From Candidatus Hydrogenedentota bacterium (GTDB lineage Bacteria > Hydrogenedentota > Hydrogenedentia > Hydrogenedentiales > CAITNO01), in contig CAIXUF010000314.1 in NCBI GenBank assembly GCA_903922535.1, positions 1-15,826 on the forward strand: a DNA stretch of 15,826 nucleotides, written 5' to 3'. Under the pieces are notes generated by a model. It searched no databases. It was not told the DNA's origin and saw nothing but the letters and a program-made list of their open reading frames with translations. This document shows positions 12,765 to 15,826 of this stretch, one piece after another. Position numbers and translations under genes: made by a program. The number at the start of each line of letters is the position of its first letter. Position 1 is the first letter of the stretch.

Positions 12765-15826
<3,062 letters not shown>

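Overview
The window is bacterial chromosomal DNA, GC-rich (roughly 60% by eye). It probably comes from an environmental bacterium of the PVC/Hydrogenedentota-like kind. That guess is weak. It rests on three things: the secreted multidomain proteins with a Cys-rich C-terminal anchor, the intergenic CACAGAGG/ACACGGAA mosaic repeats, and the divergent dihydrouridine-synthase active site. Gene density is normal. Genes lie on both strands in short operons, and I see no rRNA, tRNA, CRISPR or prophage.

Layout. Positions 1-1596 are a complete ISAs1-family insertion sequence. Its left 19-bp inverted repeat starts at base 1, so the contig probably breaks at the repeat edge. Besides the DDE transposase it carries a divergently transcribed 96-residue passenger gene. 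The two promoters overlap face to face on a palindrome. Next come a small zinc-ribbon membrane protein (1754-2101) and an orphan DNA methyltransferase (2212-3069), whose stop codon sits in the loop of an intrinsic terminator. A three-gene minus-strand operon follows (5327 down to 3129): a membrane-anchored BamE/DUF3862-like protein, a secreted endonuclease/exonuclease/phosphatase-family protein, and a membrane-anchored alpha/beta hydrolase.

On the plus strand, 5554-7062 encodes a secreted seven-bladed WD40 propeller fused to a PASTA-like domain, two EF-hands and a C-terminal anchor. A G-quadruplex-type G-run separates it from exodeoxyribonuclease III (7222-7983). That gene is coupled to a degenerate PduO-type cobalamin adenosyltransferase homologue with a TTG start (7994-8575). 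A nested inverted repeat marks the convergent junction with a secreted C39-like cysteine protease bearing two tandem C-terminal repeat domains (10239-8803, minus). Upstream of it on the minus strand lies mannose-1-phosphate guanylyltransferase (11546-10434).

A 525-bp gene-free stretch (11547-12071) holds a mosaic of short CACAGAGG / ACACGGAA / CAAAGATCGC repeats in inverted arrangement. The right end is a tightly packed minus-strand operon thiC - dus - araD (15585-12072): thiamin pyrimidine synthesis, tRNA dihydrouridine synthase and L-ribulose-5-phosphate 4-epimerase. thiC and dus overlap by 20 bp, and dus and araD are 3 bp apart. I cannot find a TPP riboswitch in the 241 bp visible upstream of thiC.

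The most unusual items are the IS passenger gene with its shared operator-like palindrome, the loss of the PduO signature residues in an otherwise recognisable adenosyltransferase homologue, the WD40-PASTA-EF-hand fusion, and the intergenic repeat mosaic.
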